Shown here: positions 8,282 through 17,160 of the stretch, piece by piece
How positions within the stretch are numbered: position 1 is the stretch's first letter
Layout: each line of letters opens with the position of its first letter
Assembly: GCA_964451605.1 (NCBI GenBank)
Contig: CAYVJA010000020.1
Coordinates: forward strand, 1 to 39,987
Direction: 5' to 3'
Length of the DNA stretch: 39,987 nt
Source: JAQVSH01 sp964451605
GTDB taxonomy: Bacteria > Bacteroidota > Bacteroidia > Bacteroidales > UBA4181
Notes under the pieces: model-generated
What the model was told of the DNA's origin: nothing
What the model saw: only the letters and a program-made list of their open reading frames with translations
Database searches by the model: none
Position numbers and translations under genes: made by a program

Positions 8282-10333
8282 ATGCAAAAAGGTTCTATAG
8301 GCGTTACTACCGAGAATATCTTTCCGATTATCAAGAAATTCCTTTACTCCGACCACGAAATCTTTCTGCGGGAGATCATTGCGAATGCCATCGATGCCAC
8401 CCAGAAATTAAAAGCCGTCTCTGCTGCCGGAGAGTTCTCCGGATCGACCGAAAACTTGTCGATTGCGGTGAATCTCGATGCTGACAAAGGGACACTTACC
8501 GTTAGCGACCGCGGTGTGGGAATGAGTGCCGAAGAGGTGGAAAAGTATATTAATCAGATTGCCTTCTCCAGTGCCGGAGAGTTCCTTGAGAAATACAAAA
8601 GTCAGCTGAATGGGGTAATCGGACACTTCGGGCTGGGTTTCTACTCATCCTTTATGGTTTCGAAAAAGGTAGAGGTGATTACCCGTTCTTACCGCGAAGG
8701 GAGTAAAGCCGTAAAGTGGAGCTGCGACGGAAGCCCGGAATATACGCTTGAAGAGGCAGAAAAAGCAGAAAGAGGAACCGATGTCATCATGTATATCGAT
8801 GAGGAATCGAAAGAGTTTCTCGAAAAGAGCCGCATCGAAGGATTACTGAAAAAATATTGCCGGTTTCTGCCGGTCGAGATTACATTCGGGAAAGTTACCG
8901 AGTGGAAAGAGGGGAAAGAGGTAGAAACCGACAAAGACAAGGTGATTAACAACACCCGTCCTCTTTGGAACAAGAAACCTTCGGAGGTAAAAGAGGAGGA
9001 GTATTCGGAATTCTACTCAGAAATTTTTCCGACAGCCGAGGAACCCCTGTTTCATATCCATCTGAACGTTGACTTTCCCTTTAATCTTACCGGGATTCTC
9101 TACTTCCCCAAGATAAAAGACAACCTGGATATTTCGCGGAATAAAATTCAGCTCTATAGTAATCAGGTCTTTGTTACCGACACCGTTGAGAGCATCGTGC
9201 CCGATTTTCTCACCCTGCTGCATGGCGTCATCGATTCGCCAGATATTCCGCTGAATGTTTCGAGGAGCTATCTCCAGAGCGACAGCAATGTGAAAAAGAT
9301 CTCCAACCATATCACCAAAAAGGTGGCCGACAGGCTTGAAGAGATCTTTAAAAACAATCGCGAAGAGTACGACAAGAAGTGGGATAACCTGAAGCTCTTT
9401 ATTGAGTATGGTATGCTTACCGAAGAGAAATTCGCGGAAAGAGCCCTCAAATTTGCGTTGGTGAAGAACAGCGAAGGGAAATACTATACGCTCGACGAAT
9501 ACAAAGCCCTGGTCGAACCCCGACAAACCGACAAGGATAATAAGATTGTCTATCTCTACACCCACGATGCCGTACAGCAATTTACCTTTGTAGAGGCGGC
9601 CCGCAATAAAGGCTACGACGTACTGCTCTTCGACGGCAAATTGGATTCGCACTTCATAAACCATCTGGAGAGCAAATTGGAAAATATCCGTTTTGCCCGC
9701 GTCGATGCCGATGTGATTGACAAACTGATTCAAAAGGAGACGCCCAAAGAACCGGGTCTGGCACCCCGCGAACAGGAGGATTTACGCATCCTGCTCCAGC
9801 CGGTGTTGCCCTCCGAAGGCCACTATTTTGTAAGCTTTGAGGAACTTTCGGAAGAGGATGCCCCTATGCTGCTTACCCAATCGGAATTTATGCGCAGAAT
9901 GCGCGAGATGTCGGCTATGGGAGGAGGTCTTAACTTCTACGGGAATCTGCCCGAAAACTATACTTTGGTAGTGAATACAGCCCATCCCCTGATTAAGCGC
10001 CTGGCCGGAGAAAAAAACCAAGAGTTGGGTTCTCTGCTCAACGAAGTGGAATCGGAACTCACCCCGGTAAAACAGGAATTGGAGGCTGTTCGCGAAAAGG
10101 TGAAAGGGAAAAAAGCGGAGGAGATTGGCGAAAGCGACAAAGCATGGCAATCGGAACTGGAAGAGAAAGAGCAAACCCTGACTGCCCGAAAAGAGGAGGC
10201 TCTGAAAACGTTCGGAAAAGAGCAGGCGCTTCCCAAACAACTGGTCGACCTTGCACTGTTGGCCAACAATCTTTTAAAAGGCGAATCCCTATCGCTATTT
10301 ATTAAGCGAAGTTTAACATGGATGAAGGAATAA
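8282..10333 (+). CDS. htpG: Chaperone HtpG (Hsp90 family)
   Basis: A 683-residue bacterial Hsp90, an ATP-dependent cytoplasmic chaperone dimer. The GHKL ATPase domain (about 1-230) shows all key elements: FLREIIANAIDA (28-39, with the catalytic Glu31 and Mg-binding Asn35), DRGVGM (76-81), and GHFGLGFYSSF (114-124). The middle domain has LDISRNKIQLYSNQVFV and the NVSRSYLQ stretch carrying the catalytic-loop Arg. The C-terminal domain includes a Glu/Lys-rich segment near 590-655 and lacks the eukaryotic MEEVD tail, as expected. Length is normal for Bacteroidetes HtpG, which are longer than the 624-residue E. coli protein. It is transcribed alone, divergently from the M16 gene; no terminator hairpin is obvious after it. 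Confidence 0.97.
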   Translation: MQKGSIGVTTENIFPIIKKFLYSDHEIFLREIIANAIDATQKLKAVSAAGEFSGSTENLSIAVNLDADKGTLTVSDRGVGMSAEEVEKYINQIAFSSAGEFLEKYKSQLNGVIGHFGLGFYSSFMVSKKVEVITRSYREGSKAVKWSCDGSPEYTLEEAEKAERGTDVIMYIDEESKEFLEKSRIEGLLKKYCRFLPVEITFGKVTEWKEGKEVETDKDKVINNTRPLWNKKPSEVKEEEYSEFYSEIFPTAEEPLFHIHLNVDFPFNLTGILYFPKIKDNLDISRNKIQLYSNQVFVTDTVESIVPDFLTLLHGVIDSPDIPLNVSRSYLQSDSNVKKISNHITKKVADRLEEIFKNNREEYDKKWDNLKLFIEYGMLTEEKFAERALKFALVKNSEGKYYTLDEYKALVEPRQTDKDNKIVYLYTHDAVQQFTFVEAARNKGYDVLLFDGKLDSHFINHLESKLENIRFARVDADVIDKLIQKETPKEPGLAPREQEDLRILLQPVLPSEGHYFVSFEELSEEDAPMLLTQSEFMRRMREMSAMGGGLNFYGNLPENYTLVVNTAHPLIKRLAGEKNQELGSLLNEVESELTPVKQELEAVREKVKGKKAEEIGESDKAWQSELEEKEQTLTARKEEALKTFGKEQALPKQLVDLALLANNLLKGESLSLFIKRSLTWMKE

Positions 10334-10345
10334 ATGACACAAGAA

Positions 10346-10377
10346 TTTGGTGTATACCCATCCGATAGATACTTTTG
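10346..10377 (+). promoter_or_regulatory. Consensus Bacteroidetes promoter for the MORN-repeat gene
   Basis: TTTG (10346-10349), a 20-base spacer and TACTTTTG (10370-10377) match the Bacteroidetes primary-sigma consensus TTTG-N19-21-TAnnTTTG exactly. Transcription would start near 10382, giving a 5' leader of about 100 bases before the ATG at 10482. Confidence 0.75.
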
Positions 10378-10481
10378 TTGTAAGTAAGTTGCAGCAGCCC
10401 ATTAAACCTTGGCTCGTTTTTTGTATCTCACTCAGCAAACACCCTAAGCACTTAATCATTTATCCTTAAATCAATCATCAC

Positions 10482-11159
10482 ATGAAACTGAAATTTGCAA
10501 GCATTTTGTTAGCATTTGCCACGATGGCCTTCACGGCTAACGCTCAGGTTAACGGCCCTGCCGGTGTTGCAGGCGGCAAGTACGAAGGCGCACAGAAGAA
10601 GGGAATCGCCGAAGGAAAGGGAAAGGTTGTAGGCGAAGACACCTATGAGGGCACCTTTAAGAAAGGATTTCCCGAAGGAACCGGAGTCTATGTTTTCGGT
10701 GCAGACCGGGTTGTTAATGAATATCCCTTTGCTAAAGGCGATAAGTATGAAGGCGAATTCAAGAAAGGAGCTTTCACAGGAAAGGCCAAGATCACCTTTG
10801 CCGATCCCGAAAAAGGGGTTCTTGAAGGCTACTTCGAAAATGCCAAATACCTGGGTCGTACCAAAGATGGTTACGAAGTACTGACCAAAGACAACATTGT
10901 ACGTGTAGTGGTAAAGCAGAACGGAACCTCGTTTAACAACATTACAGTGAGAGGCTTACAATATTTTGCCCAGGTAGGGAAAGCCAACCTCGAATTCGAG
11001 GAAGAGGGCACAACAGCCTCCTACTCTGATCTGAAATCGGAAGCCTTCCCCTTCACCGTACATCTTACCGGATCGGCTCCCAGCAACGGAACCAAATGCG
11101 AACTCAAAGTGTTAATTGAAAGACCCGGAACCTGGCAGATTGATTTAACCACTAACTAA
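10482..11159 (+). CDS. Secreted MORN-repeat protein
   Basis: A 225-residue exported protein. A clear signal peptide (MKLKFASILLAFATMAFTANAQ) precedes three or four MORN-like repeats between residues 34 and 125: KYEGAQKKGIAEGKGKV, TYEGTFKKGFPEGTGVY, KYEGEFKKGAFTGKAKI and a degenerate LEGYFENAKYLG. MORN repeats form a beta-hairpin strip and mediate protein or lipid contacts. The C-terminal 90 residues look like a small beta-sandwich I do not recognise. It lacks a lipobox, so it is probably periplasmic or outer-membrane associated. It has its own consensus promoter and terminator, so it is monocistronic. The molecular function is unknown. Confidence 0.82.
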   Translation: MKLKFASILLAFATMAFTANAQVNGPAGVAGGKYEGAQKKGIAEGKGKVVGEDTYEGTFKKGFPEGTGVYVFGADRVVNEYPFAKGDKYEGEFKKGAFTGKAKITFADPEKGVLEGYFENAKYLGRTKDGYEVLTKDNIVRVVVKQNGTSFNNITVRGLQYFAQVGKANLEFEEEGTTASYSDLKSEAFPFTVHLTGSAPSNGTKCELKVLIERPGTWQIDLTTN

Positions 11160-11201
11160 TCAGTTGCCCTTTTCCATCCGTCTTTCTTTTCTATCGGTTC
11201 A

Positions 11202-11248
11202 AAAAAAATAGCTTCCTAAAGAGATACACTTTAGGAAGCTATTTTTTT
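11202..11248. terminator. Bidirectional terminator between MORN gene and nqrF
   Basis: A perfect 19-bp stem (11202-11220 with 11230-11248, core TAGCTTCCTAAA/TTTAGGAAGCTA), a 9-base loop, and A/T runs on both sides. It can end both the plus-strand MORN transcript and the minus-strand nqr operon. Confidence 0.95.
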
Positions 11249-11308
11249 GTGTATATGGTACCCGTTTATCCTCTTAGCCGGAGTTGAAGCTCCGATTAAA
11301 GAATACTG

Positions 11309-12574
11309 TCAGGCTCCAAAGTCATCGAACATCAACATCTCTTTCGGCACACCCAGATTGTCGAGCATAACCTTTACCGCATTTGCCATAGGGCCGGGAC
11401 CGCACATGTAGTACTCGATATCTTCCGGAGCCTCATGATTCTTAAGATAGTTATCGAGAATTACCTGGTGAATAAAGCCGACATATCCCCTCCAGTTATC
11501 CTCCTTACGCGGCTCAGAAAGAGCAATATGGAAACTGAAGTTAGGGAACTCCCGCTCAATGGCACGGAAATCCTCTTCATAGAAGATCTCATTCGCCGAG
11601 CGTGCTCCATACCAGTAGGAGATTTTGCGATCGGTGGTTTTCAGGGTATGGAACAGATGTAAGAGATGCGACCGGAGCGGAGCCATACCGGCACCACCGC
11701 CAATATAGAGCATCTCACGTTTTGTATCGAGAATATGGAATTCACCGTAGGGGCCCGAGATATTAACCTTATCACCCGGCTTGAGCGAGAAGATATACGA
11801 CGAGCAGATGCCGGGTTTTACATCCATCCATCCGCCCTTGGCCCGATCGAAAGGAGGCGTGGCAATACGAATATTCAACATAATAATGTTGCCTTCGGCA
11901 GGATGGTTGGCCATAGAGTAAGCCCGGTAGGTCTCTTCGGTGTTTTCGCACGACAGACCCCATAGCTTAAATTTATCCCACTCACTCCGAAACCGCTCAT
12001 CCACATCGATATCCTTGAAATGCATAGCATATTTGGGAACATCAATTTGAATATAGCTGCCCGACTTAAAGTTGAGTTGCTCTCCTTCGGGGAGTTTCAC
12101 AACAAACTCCTTGATAAAAGAGGCCACATTCCGGTTCGAAACCACCTCGCAGGTCCATTTTCGGATACCGAGTACCTCTTCAGGTATCTGAATTTTGAGA
12201 TCGCCCCGCACCTTTACCTGACAGCCCAGACGCCAATTATCACGAATCTGCTTACGGGTAAAAAAGCCCACCTCGGTGGGTAGAATAGATCCTCCACCCT
12301 CGGTTACCTGACAGCGGCACATTCCGCAACTCCCGCCGCCGCCACATGCAGAGGGAAGAAATATCTTTTGCTCGCTCAGCGTATTCAGGAGGGAATTGCC
12401 CGACGATGCCTCAATTTCGTTTTCGTTGTTAATGGTAATTTTTACGTTGCCCTGCGCAACGAGTCTTTTTTTAGCATACAACAGAACTGCCACCAGAATC
12501 AACACCACAACGGCAAAGACAGCCATCCCGATGAAAATTGTGGTAGACGCAACAGATAATATCATTGTGATCAT
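11309..12574 (-). CDS. nqrF: Na+-translocating NADH:quinone reductase subunit F
   Basis: NqrF is the NADH-oxidising subunit of Na+-NQR. It passes electrons from NADH via FAD and a 2Fe-2S centre into the sodium pump. Visible here are one N-terminal membrane helix (about 5-35), a ferredoxin domain with the Cys cluster CGGGGSCGMC plus a downstream Cys in WRLGCQV, an FAD-binding stretch RAYSMANHP, and a C-terminal NAD-binding domain with YIGGGAGMAPLRS and YYMCGPGPM. Length (421 residues) is close to the usual 405-425. The start is the ATG at 12574. It is the last gene of nqrABCDEF, 37 bp after nqrE, and is followed by a bidirectional terminator. Confidence 0.97.
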   Translation of the reverse strand: MITMILSVASTTIFIGMAVFAVVVLILVAVLLYAKKRLVAQGNVKITINNENEIEASSGNSLLNTLSEQKIFLPSACGGGGSCGMCRCQVTEGGGSILPTEVGFFTRKQIRDNWRLGCQVKVRGDLKIQIPEEVLGIRKWTCEVVSNRNVASFIKEFVVKLPEGEQLNFKSGSYIQIDVPKYAMHFKDIDVDERFRSEWDKFKLWGLSCENTEETYRAYSMANHPAEGNIIMLNIRIATPPFDRAKGGWMDVKPGICSSYIFSLKPGDKVNISGPYGEFHILDTKREMLYIGGGAGMAPLRSHLLHLFHTLKTTDRKISYWYGARSANEIFYEEDFRAIEREFPNFSFHIALSEPRKEDNWRGYVGFIHQVILDNYLKNHEAPEDIEYYMCGPGPMANAVKVMLDNLGVPKEMLMFDDFGA

Positions 12575-12611
12575 CAATTAAGAAATAGAAATTCAATTAC
12601 TAAAGGTGAAC

Positions 12612-13229
12612 TTAGATTTGTATTCCCATGAAACACATAAACGAGATGGCCATCAACCCTGTAATAATAAAGGTGATACCCAATCCGCGCAGGGGTGCCG
12701 GAATATGTGAGTAGGCAATCTTTTCGCGGATGGCGGCAATAGAGACAATGGCAAACAACCAGCCCACTCCCGAGCCCAACCCAAACACCGTAGCTTCGGC
12801 TACATTGGCATAATTCCGTTCCTGCATAAAGAGCGACGCTCCCATGATGGCGCAATTCACCGCAATAAGCGGAAGAAATATACCCAACGAATTATAGAGA
12901 GCCGGGGCAAATTTTTCCACCACCATCTCAACCAGTTGTACCAGGGCAGCAATAACGGCAATGAACATCACAAAGGAGAGAAAAGACAAATCGATGTCGG
13001 CCAAAGAGGGGGAAATCCAGGAGAGAGCTCCGGGTGCAAGCATATATTTCAACATCAAATAGTTTACCGGCACTGTGACAAGCTCAACAAAGATCACTGC
13101 AATACCAAGCCCCATTGCGGTTTTTACCGATTTTGAGACTGCCAGATAAGAACACATGCCCAGGAAATAGGCAAAAATCATGTTCTCGACAAAAATGGCC
13201 TTAACGAAAATAGTAAGCAAATTTTCCAT
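12612..13229 (-). CDS. nqrE: Na+-translocating NADH:quinone reductase subunit E
   Basis: A 205-residue inner-membrane protein with six predicted helices, of the NqrD/NqrE/RnfA/RnfE family. MENLLTIFVKAIFVENMIFAYFLGMC-type start and VNCAIMGASLFM are family signatures; the half-membrane Cys (FLGMCSY near residue 26, VNCAI near 120) fit the iron-centre ligands known between NqrD and NqrE. It lies 15 bp after nqrD and 37 bp before nqrF. Together with NqrD it forms part of the Na+ path. Confidence 0.97.
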   Translation of the reverse strand: MENLLTIFVKAIFVENMIFAYFLGMCSYLAVSKSVKTAMGLGIAVIFVELVTVPVNYLMLKYMLAPGALSWISPSLADIDLSFLSFVMFIAVIAALVQLVEMVVEKFAPALYNSLGIFLPLIAVNCAIMGASLFMQERNYANVAEATVFGLGSGVGWLFAIVSIAAIREKIAYSHIPAPLRGLGITFIITGLMAISFMCFMGIQI

Positions 13230-13244
13230 CTATCCGGTATCTTA

Positions 13245-13874
13245 TTATTTTTCAATCATTTCACGGTTCCTGGAACGTTGGAACCAAATAATGCAACCCA
13301 ACAAAATCAAGGCTGCGGCGGGCTGAATAAAGAGCCCGTTATTGGAATAGCCTGCCTCGTATACAAATCGGGGAATAATCTGCAAGCCGTAAATAGTGCC
13401 CGATCCGAAGAGCTCCCTCAAAATGGCAATGACAACAAGAATCATGGCATAACCCAATCCGTTACTTATCCCATCGATAAAGGAGGGCCAGGGTTTATTA
13501 GCCATTGCAAAGGCTTCAAGCCGCCCCATCAGGATACAGTTGGTGATAATCAACCCCACATAGACCGAAAGCTGCTTACTCACCTCGTACGAAAAGGCCT
13601 TAAGAATCTGATCGACCAGAATTACCAGAAAGGAGATAACAACCAGTTGCACAATAATGCGGATACTGTTGGGGATGGAGTTCCGCATCAACGAAATAAT
13701 CAGGTTCGAAAAGGCGGTAACGAGCATTACAGAGATACCCATTACAACAGCAGGCTCCAGCTTTACCGTAACGGCAAGTGCCGAACAGATCCCTAAAACC
13801 TGTACCGAAATAGGATTCTCTTTATTCAGCGATTTGGTAAGCTGCTTATAGGTTTCGGACGAAAACATATTCAT
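13245..13874 (-). CDS. nqrD: Na+-translocating NADH:quinone reductase subunit D
   Basis: A 209-residue polytopic membrane subunit, paralogous to NqrE. Signatures are NPISVQVLGICSALAV near residues 20-35 and GLIITNCILMGRLEAFA near 105-121, with the paired Cys that help hold the intramembrane iron centre. The gene begins 3 bp after the nqrC stop and ends 15 bp before nqrE, so translational coupling is likely. An internal ATG two codons in is an alternative start. Confidence 0.97.
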   Translation of the reverse strand: MNMFSSETYKQLTKSLNKENPISVQVLGICSALAVTVKLEPAVVMGISVMLVTAFSNLIISLMRNSIPNSIRIIVQLVVISFLVILVDQILKAFSYEVSKQLSVYVGLIITNCILMGRLEAFAMANKPWPSFIDGISNGLGYAMILVVIAILRELFGSGTIYGLQIIPRFVYEAGYSNNGLFIQPAAALILLGCIIWFQRSRNREMIEK

Positions 13875-13877
13875 AGT

Positions 13878-14549
13878 CTATTCCGATTTAAGGTTAGAAA
13901 AATAGGGCTGAAAAGCCTTCAGACAGTTGTATAACATAGCCTGCACACCTTTGCTGGTGAGCGTACCGCCCGAAATGGCATCGACCGTGAAGTCGTTGGG
14001 TTGATACGAGCCCTTTTTTAACAGGGAAACAGAGACAAATCCTCTCTCCGGATCAACAAATTTTTTCCCTGCAAACTGTTGTTGATATTCGGATGTCGAG
14101 ATCTCGGCACCCAACCCGGGAGTCTCTCCCTGGTGTGCAAAGACAACCCCGCTTATCGTATTTCTGTCGGGTCCCAGAGCCACAAAGCCCCAGATTTTAC
14201 CCCAAAGTCCCTTGCCATGCAGAGGCACAACATAGAAGGTCTGATTCTCTTTTTGTGCCAAATAAAGTACCTGCTCATCGCCGGAAGCATCGGCGGCACG
14301 TTTCCCTTCTACCACCTTACCATCGGCTATTACCAGCTCCTCTTTTACATACTCACGAAACAGTTGTTCGGCATCGGCCGGTGTAGAGGTCACTCCAAGC
14401 GACTTGAGAATATTGCGATAGCTCTCTATCTGAATATTTCTCTGCTGGTATGGGGCCAGCCCCAGTGAGGCCACCGCCAGTCCTGCCGACACAATGAGTA
14501 CCATGGCAGCCGAGAAAAGAAAAATATAGGTATTACTAAAATTCTTCAT
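13878..14549 (-). CDS. nqrC: Na+-translocating NADH:quinone reductase subunit C
   Basis: A 223-residue subunit with one N-terminal membrane helix (about 8-32) and a large periplasmic FMN-binding domain. The covalent FMN attachment motif is SGGTLTS near residues 193-199, where the FMN phosphate is joined to a Thr by the ApbE flavin transferase. GETPGLGAEIS is also characteristic. Length is shorter than the 257-residue Vibrio protein but normal for Bacteroidetes. It lies between nqrB (31 bp) and nqrD (3 bp). Confidence 0.96.
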   Translation of the reverse strand: MKNFSNTYIFLFSAAMVLIVSAGLAVASLGLAPYQQRNIQIESYRNILKSLGVTSTPADAEQLFREYVKEELVIADGKVVEGKRAADASGDEQVLYLAQKENQTFYVVPLHGKGLWGKIWGFVALGPDRNTISGVVFAHQGETPGLGAEISTSEYQQQFAGKKFVDPERGFVSVSLLKKGSYQPNDFTVDAISGGTLTSKGVQAMLYNCLKAFQPYFSNLKSE

Positions 14550-14580
14550 CTTGAATAGGTTTAATACGTACGTCCAATTC

Positions 14581-15768
14581 TCACACTTTTGCCACTCTGC
14601 GCAAGCGACGCTTAATATTGGCCTCTACAACGTAATGATCTACCAACGGAGCCATTGTATTCATAAAAAGGATGGCCAACATCATCCCTTCGGGATAGGC
14701 CGGATTAAATACCCGGATGAGAACTGCCATTACCCCGACTAAGAAACCGTAAATAAACTTCCCGGTATTGGTCTGTGAAGCCGATACAGGATCGGTTGTC
14801 ATAAAAACTGCACCAAAAGCAAAACCGCCCATTACAAAATGGTACCAGAAGGGAAGCTCCATATAGGGATTCAAACCCGTCAGATTGCATACAATACCCA
14901 TAAATGCACCTCCGGCAAATACAGAGAGCATGATTCGCCAGCTGGCAATTCCCGTAATGAGCAGAAGGGCTGCGCCCAGTAAAATGGCAAGGGTAGAGGT
15001 CTCGCCAATACTTCCGGGAATAAAACCCAGAAACATATCGGGGAACGAGGGAAGCCGGGAGATAAGCTGATCGACCGTCGAGCCGTCGGAGATGGCTGAT
15101 TTGGCAATAGCCAGGGGTGTGGCCCCGGAGAAACCGTCAACCGTTTTTATACCCTCCTGCAGCCCTGACACCCAAACTTTATCGCCCGAAATAGCAGTGG
15201 GATAGGCAAAAAAGACAAACGCTCTGGCCACCAGCGCAGGATTCCAGATATTCATCCCCGTTCCGCCAAAAATCTCCTTTACAAAAACCACCGAAAACGC
15301 AGTTGCGAGTGCCACCATCCAAAGAGGAATATCGATGGGCATAATCAGAGGGATAAGCATACCCGAAACCAGAAATCCCTCATTGACCTCATGTCCTCTT
15401 GCCTGTGCAACGCCAAACTCTATACCTAAACCCACCACATACGAAACAATCACCAGCGGGAGAACACGCCACAAACCAAAAAGGAACTGCTGTAACCAGC
15501 CCGACTGCAGCCCGAAAGCCAGATCGTGCTGATATCCCGCGTTCCAGATTCCAAAGAGAAGAGCCGGGCCCATGGCTACTATCACCATGAACATGGCTCT
15601 CTTCATATCGTTTGCATCACGAATATGCGCCCCTTTTGCAGGAGCAACCGCACCGGGCACAAAGAGAAAGGTAGAAAATGCATCGTAGGTAGAATGCAAC
15701 TTCTCAAACTTCCCGCCTGCCTCGAAATGGGGTTTAAGTTGATCTAATAATTTTTTTAACGCCTTCAT
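14581..15768 (-). CDS. nqrB: Na+-translocating NADH:quinone reductase subunit B
   Basis: A 395-residue polytopic subunit that carries the covalent FMN at SGATPL (in VDGFSGATPLAIAK) and, in the known enzyme, riboflavin and the Na+ channel. About ten hydrophobic segments are present. IFGGTGMNIWNPALVARAF and FMTTDPVSA are family signatures. It is 26 bp after nqrA and 31 bp before nqrC. Confidence 0.97.
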   Translation of the reverse strand: MKALKKLLDQLKPHFEAGGKFEKLHSTYDAFSTFLFVPGAVAPAKGAHIRDANDMKRAMFMVIVAMGPALLFGIWNAGYQHDLAFGLQSGWLQQFLFGLWRVLPLVIVSYVVGLGIEFGVAQARGHEVNEGFLVSGMLIPLIMPIDIPLWMVALATAFSVVFVKEIFGGTGMNIWNPALVARAFVFFAYPTAISGDKVWVSGLQEGIKTVDGFSGATPLAIAKSAISDGSTVDQLISRLPSFPDMFLGFIPGSIGETSTLAILLGAALLLITGIASWRIMLSVFAGGAFMGIVCNLTGLNPYMELPFWYHFVMGGFAFGAVFMTTDPVSASQTNTGKFIYGFLVGVMAVLIRVFNPAYPEGMMLAILFMNTMAPLVDHYVVEANIKRRLRRVAKV

Positions 15769-15794
15769 TTACTATATAGTATTATTCAGAAAGG

Positions 15795-17150
15795 TTATCC
15801 CTTCATCTCCTTTGCCATATGATTCAAACTTTCGCGCAGTATTGCCTGAACAGGGGTTTTGGAGGGGCATATCACTTCGGCCAAAGCCAAATCCTCCTCA
15901 AGTACCTCATAAATACCCAAGGCCTCCATCTTATCGAAATCGGATGCAAGGCAGGCCTTCAACAACTGCATGGGATAGATATCCATGGGAACCACCTTTT
16001 CGTACAAACCGGTAAAGACAAAGGCCCGTTTCCCTCCGTGCATATTCGAATCGAGCCTGTAGGTTTTATTGCGGCAGAGCCATGAAAAGAAGGTTCTGGA
16101 GATACTGAACTTCTTCAGGCCGGGCATTATCCAACCCAAAAACTCCGATTGAACCCCTTCAGGAATTACAGTTACCATATCGTGCCGGAAACTGAGATAA
16201 CCCTCCTCTCCTACTTGGTTTCCCGTGAGGACATTGCCACTAATAATCCGCAACTCGCCCTTCTGCAGCCGACCCGATACCAGATCCGATATCTGCAGCC
16301 CCTTTCTAACCTGGAAGTATTGCGGCCGGATAACCTCCGACCCGGCAAGAGCCAATACAATATCAGGCCTGTAAACCCCTTCGGTAAAGAGACGGCCAAG
16401 AATGATTACATCCTGAGGCGACAGTGTCCATACAATATCCCCTTTATTTATGGGGCTTACATGATGGATTTGCACACCTACATTGCCTGCGGGATGCGGT
16501 CCCTCAAAATAGCGAATCTCTGCCCCTTTAACCTTCTCAAAAAGCGGAGCAACGGCCTTATGGGCAGGAAGTCCCAGGAATAGCTTCCCGGAGGTGAGGC
16601 GCGAGAGCACCTGCATACCCGTCGAGAACTCGGTTTCCGAACCCTTTAAAACCACCTGATAGTCGGGAGCAAGAGGATCGGTACGAAATCCCGAGACAAA
16701 AACAGAAACAGGAATCGCCGTAGGATTGGCCAATAAACCATAGGGCCTCTCAACCAGCGAAGGCCAGATTCCACTTCCCAATATGCGCTCCACGAGTTGA
16801 TCGCGCGACATTTTTGAAGGATCGGCTTTACCGAAGTCGACATACTGCTGTTCGGCAGCAGCCCTGACCACCACCTCTGACAAGAGTCGCTTCTCTCCCC
16901 GCACAATGGCCTCGACTTTACCGCTAACGGGCGAACAAAAGAGAATCCCGGGACAGTTTTTGTCACAAAAGAGAGGGGTGCCGGCCTTGACTTGATCGCC
17001 TTCACGAACCAGCAAGCGGGGAGTCAGTTCATGGAAATCGGAAGGTTTTAGTGCAAATAACCCCTTAACGGGTAAGGGAGAGATGTCCGGATTCGGCACG
17101 CCTTGCAAACGAATATCCAGACCCTTACTCAACTTTACAACTTCAGACAT
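15795..17150 (-). CDS. nqrA: Na+-translocating NADH:quinone reductase subunit A
   Basis: NqrA is the cytoplasmic, cofactor-free subunit that contributes to quinone binding in Na+-NQR. The protein is 451 residues from the ATG at 17150 (MSEVVKLSKGLDIRLQG); a longer in-frame reading adds 14 Cys/Asn-rich residues and would run into the ompA-like gene, so it was rejected. The GLDIRLQGVP start, a Rnf-C-like barrel-sandwich stretch (LLVREGDQVKAGTPLF) and length near the family norm of about 447 support the call. The gene starts 10 bp after the OmpA-type lipoprotein gene, suggesting a shared transcript. Confidence 0.96.
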   Translation of the reverse strand: MSEVVKLSKGLDIRLQGVPNPDISPLPVKGLFALKPSDFHELTPRLLVREGDQVKAGTPLFCDKNCPGILFCSPVSGKVEAIVRGEKRLLSEVVVRAAAEQQYVDFGKADPSKMSRDQLVERILGSGIWPSLVERPYGLLANPTAIPVSVFVSGFRTDPLAPDYQVVLKGSETEFSTGMQVLSRLTSGKLFLGLPAHKAVAPLFEKVKGAEIRYFEGPHPAGNVGVQIHHVSPINKGDIVWTLSPQDVIILGRLFTEGVYRPDIVLALAGSEVIRPQYFQVRKGLQISDLVSGRLQKGELRIISGNVLTGNQVGEEGYLSFRHDMVTVIPEGVQSEFLGWIMPGLKKFSISRTFFSWLCRNKTYRLDSNMHGGKRAFVFTGLYEKVVPMDIYPMQLLKACLASDFDKMEALGIYEVLEEDLALAEVICPSKTPVQAILRESLNHMAKEMKG

Positions 17151-17160
17151 ATAGTATTTT

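Noticed and set aside
9017..9733. A 238-codon minus-strand open frame inside htpG
   Set aside because: Shadow of htpG; the translation is hydrophobic but without family resemblance.
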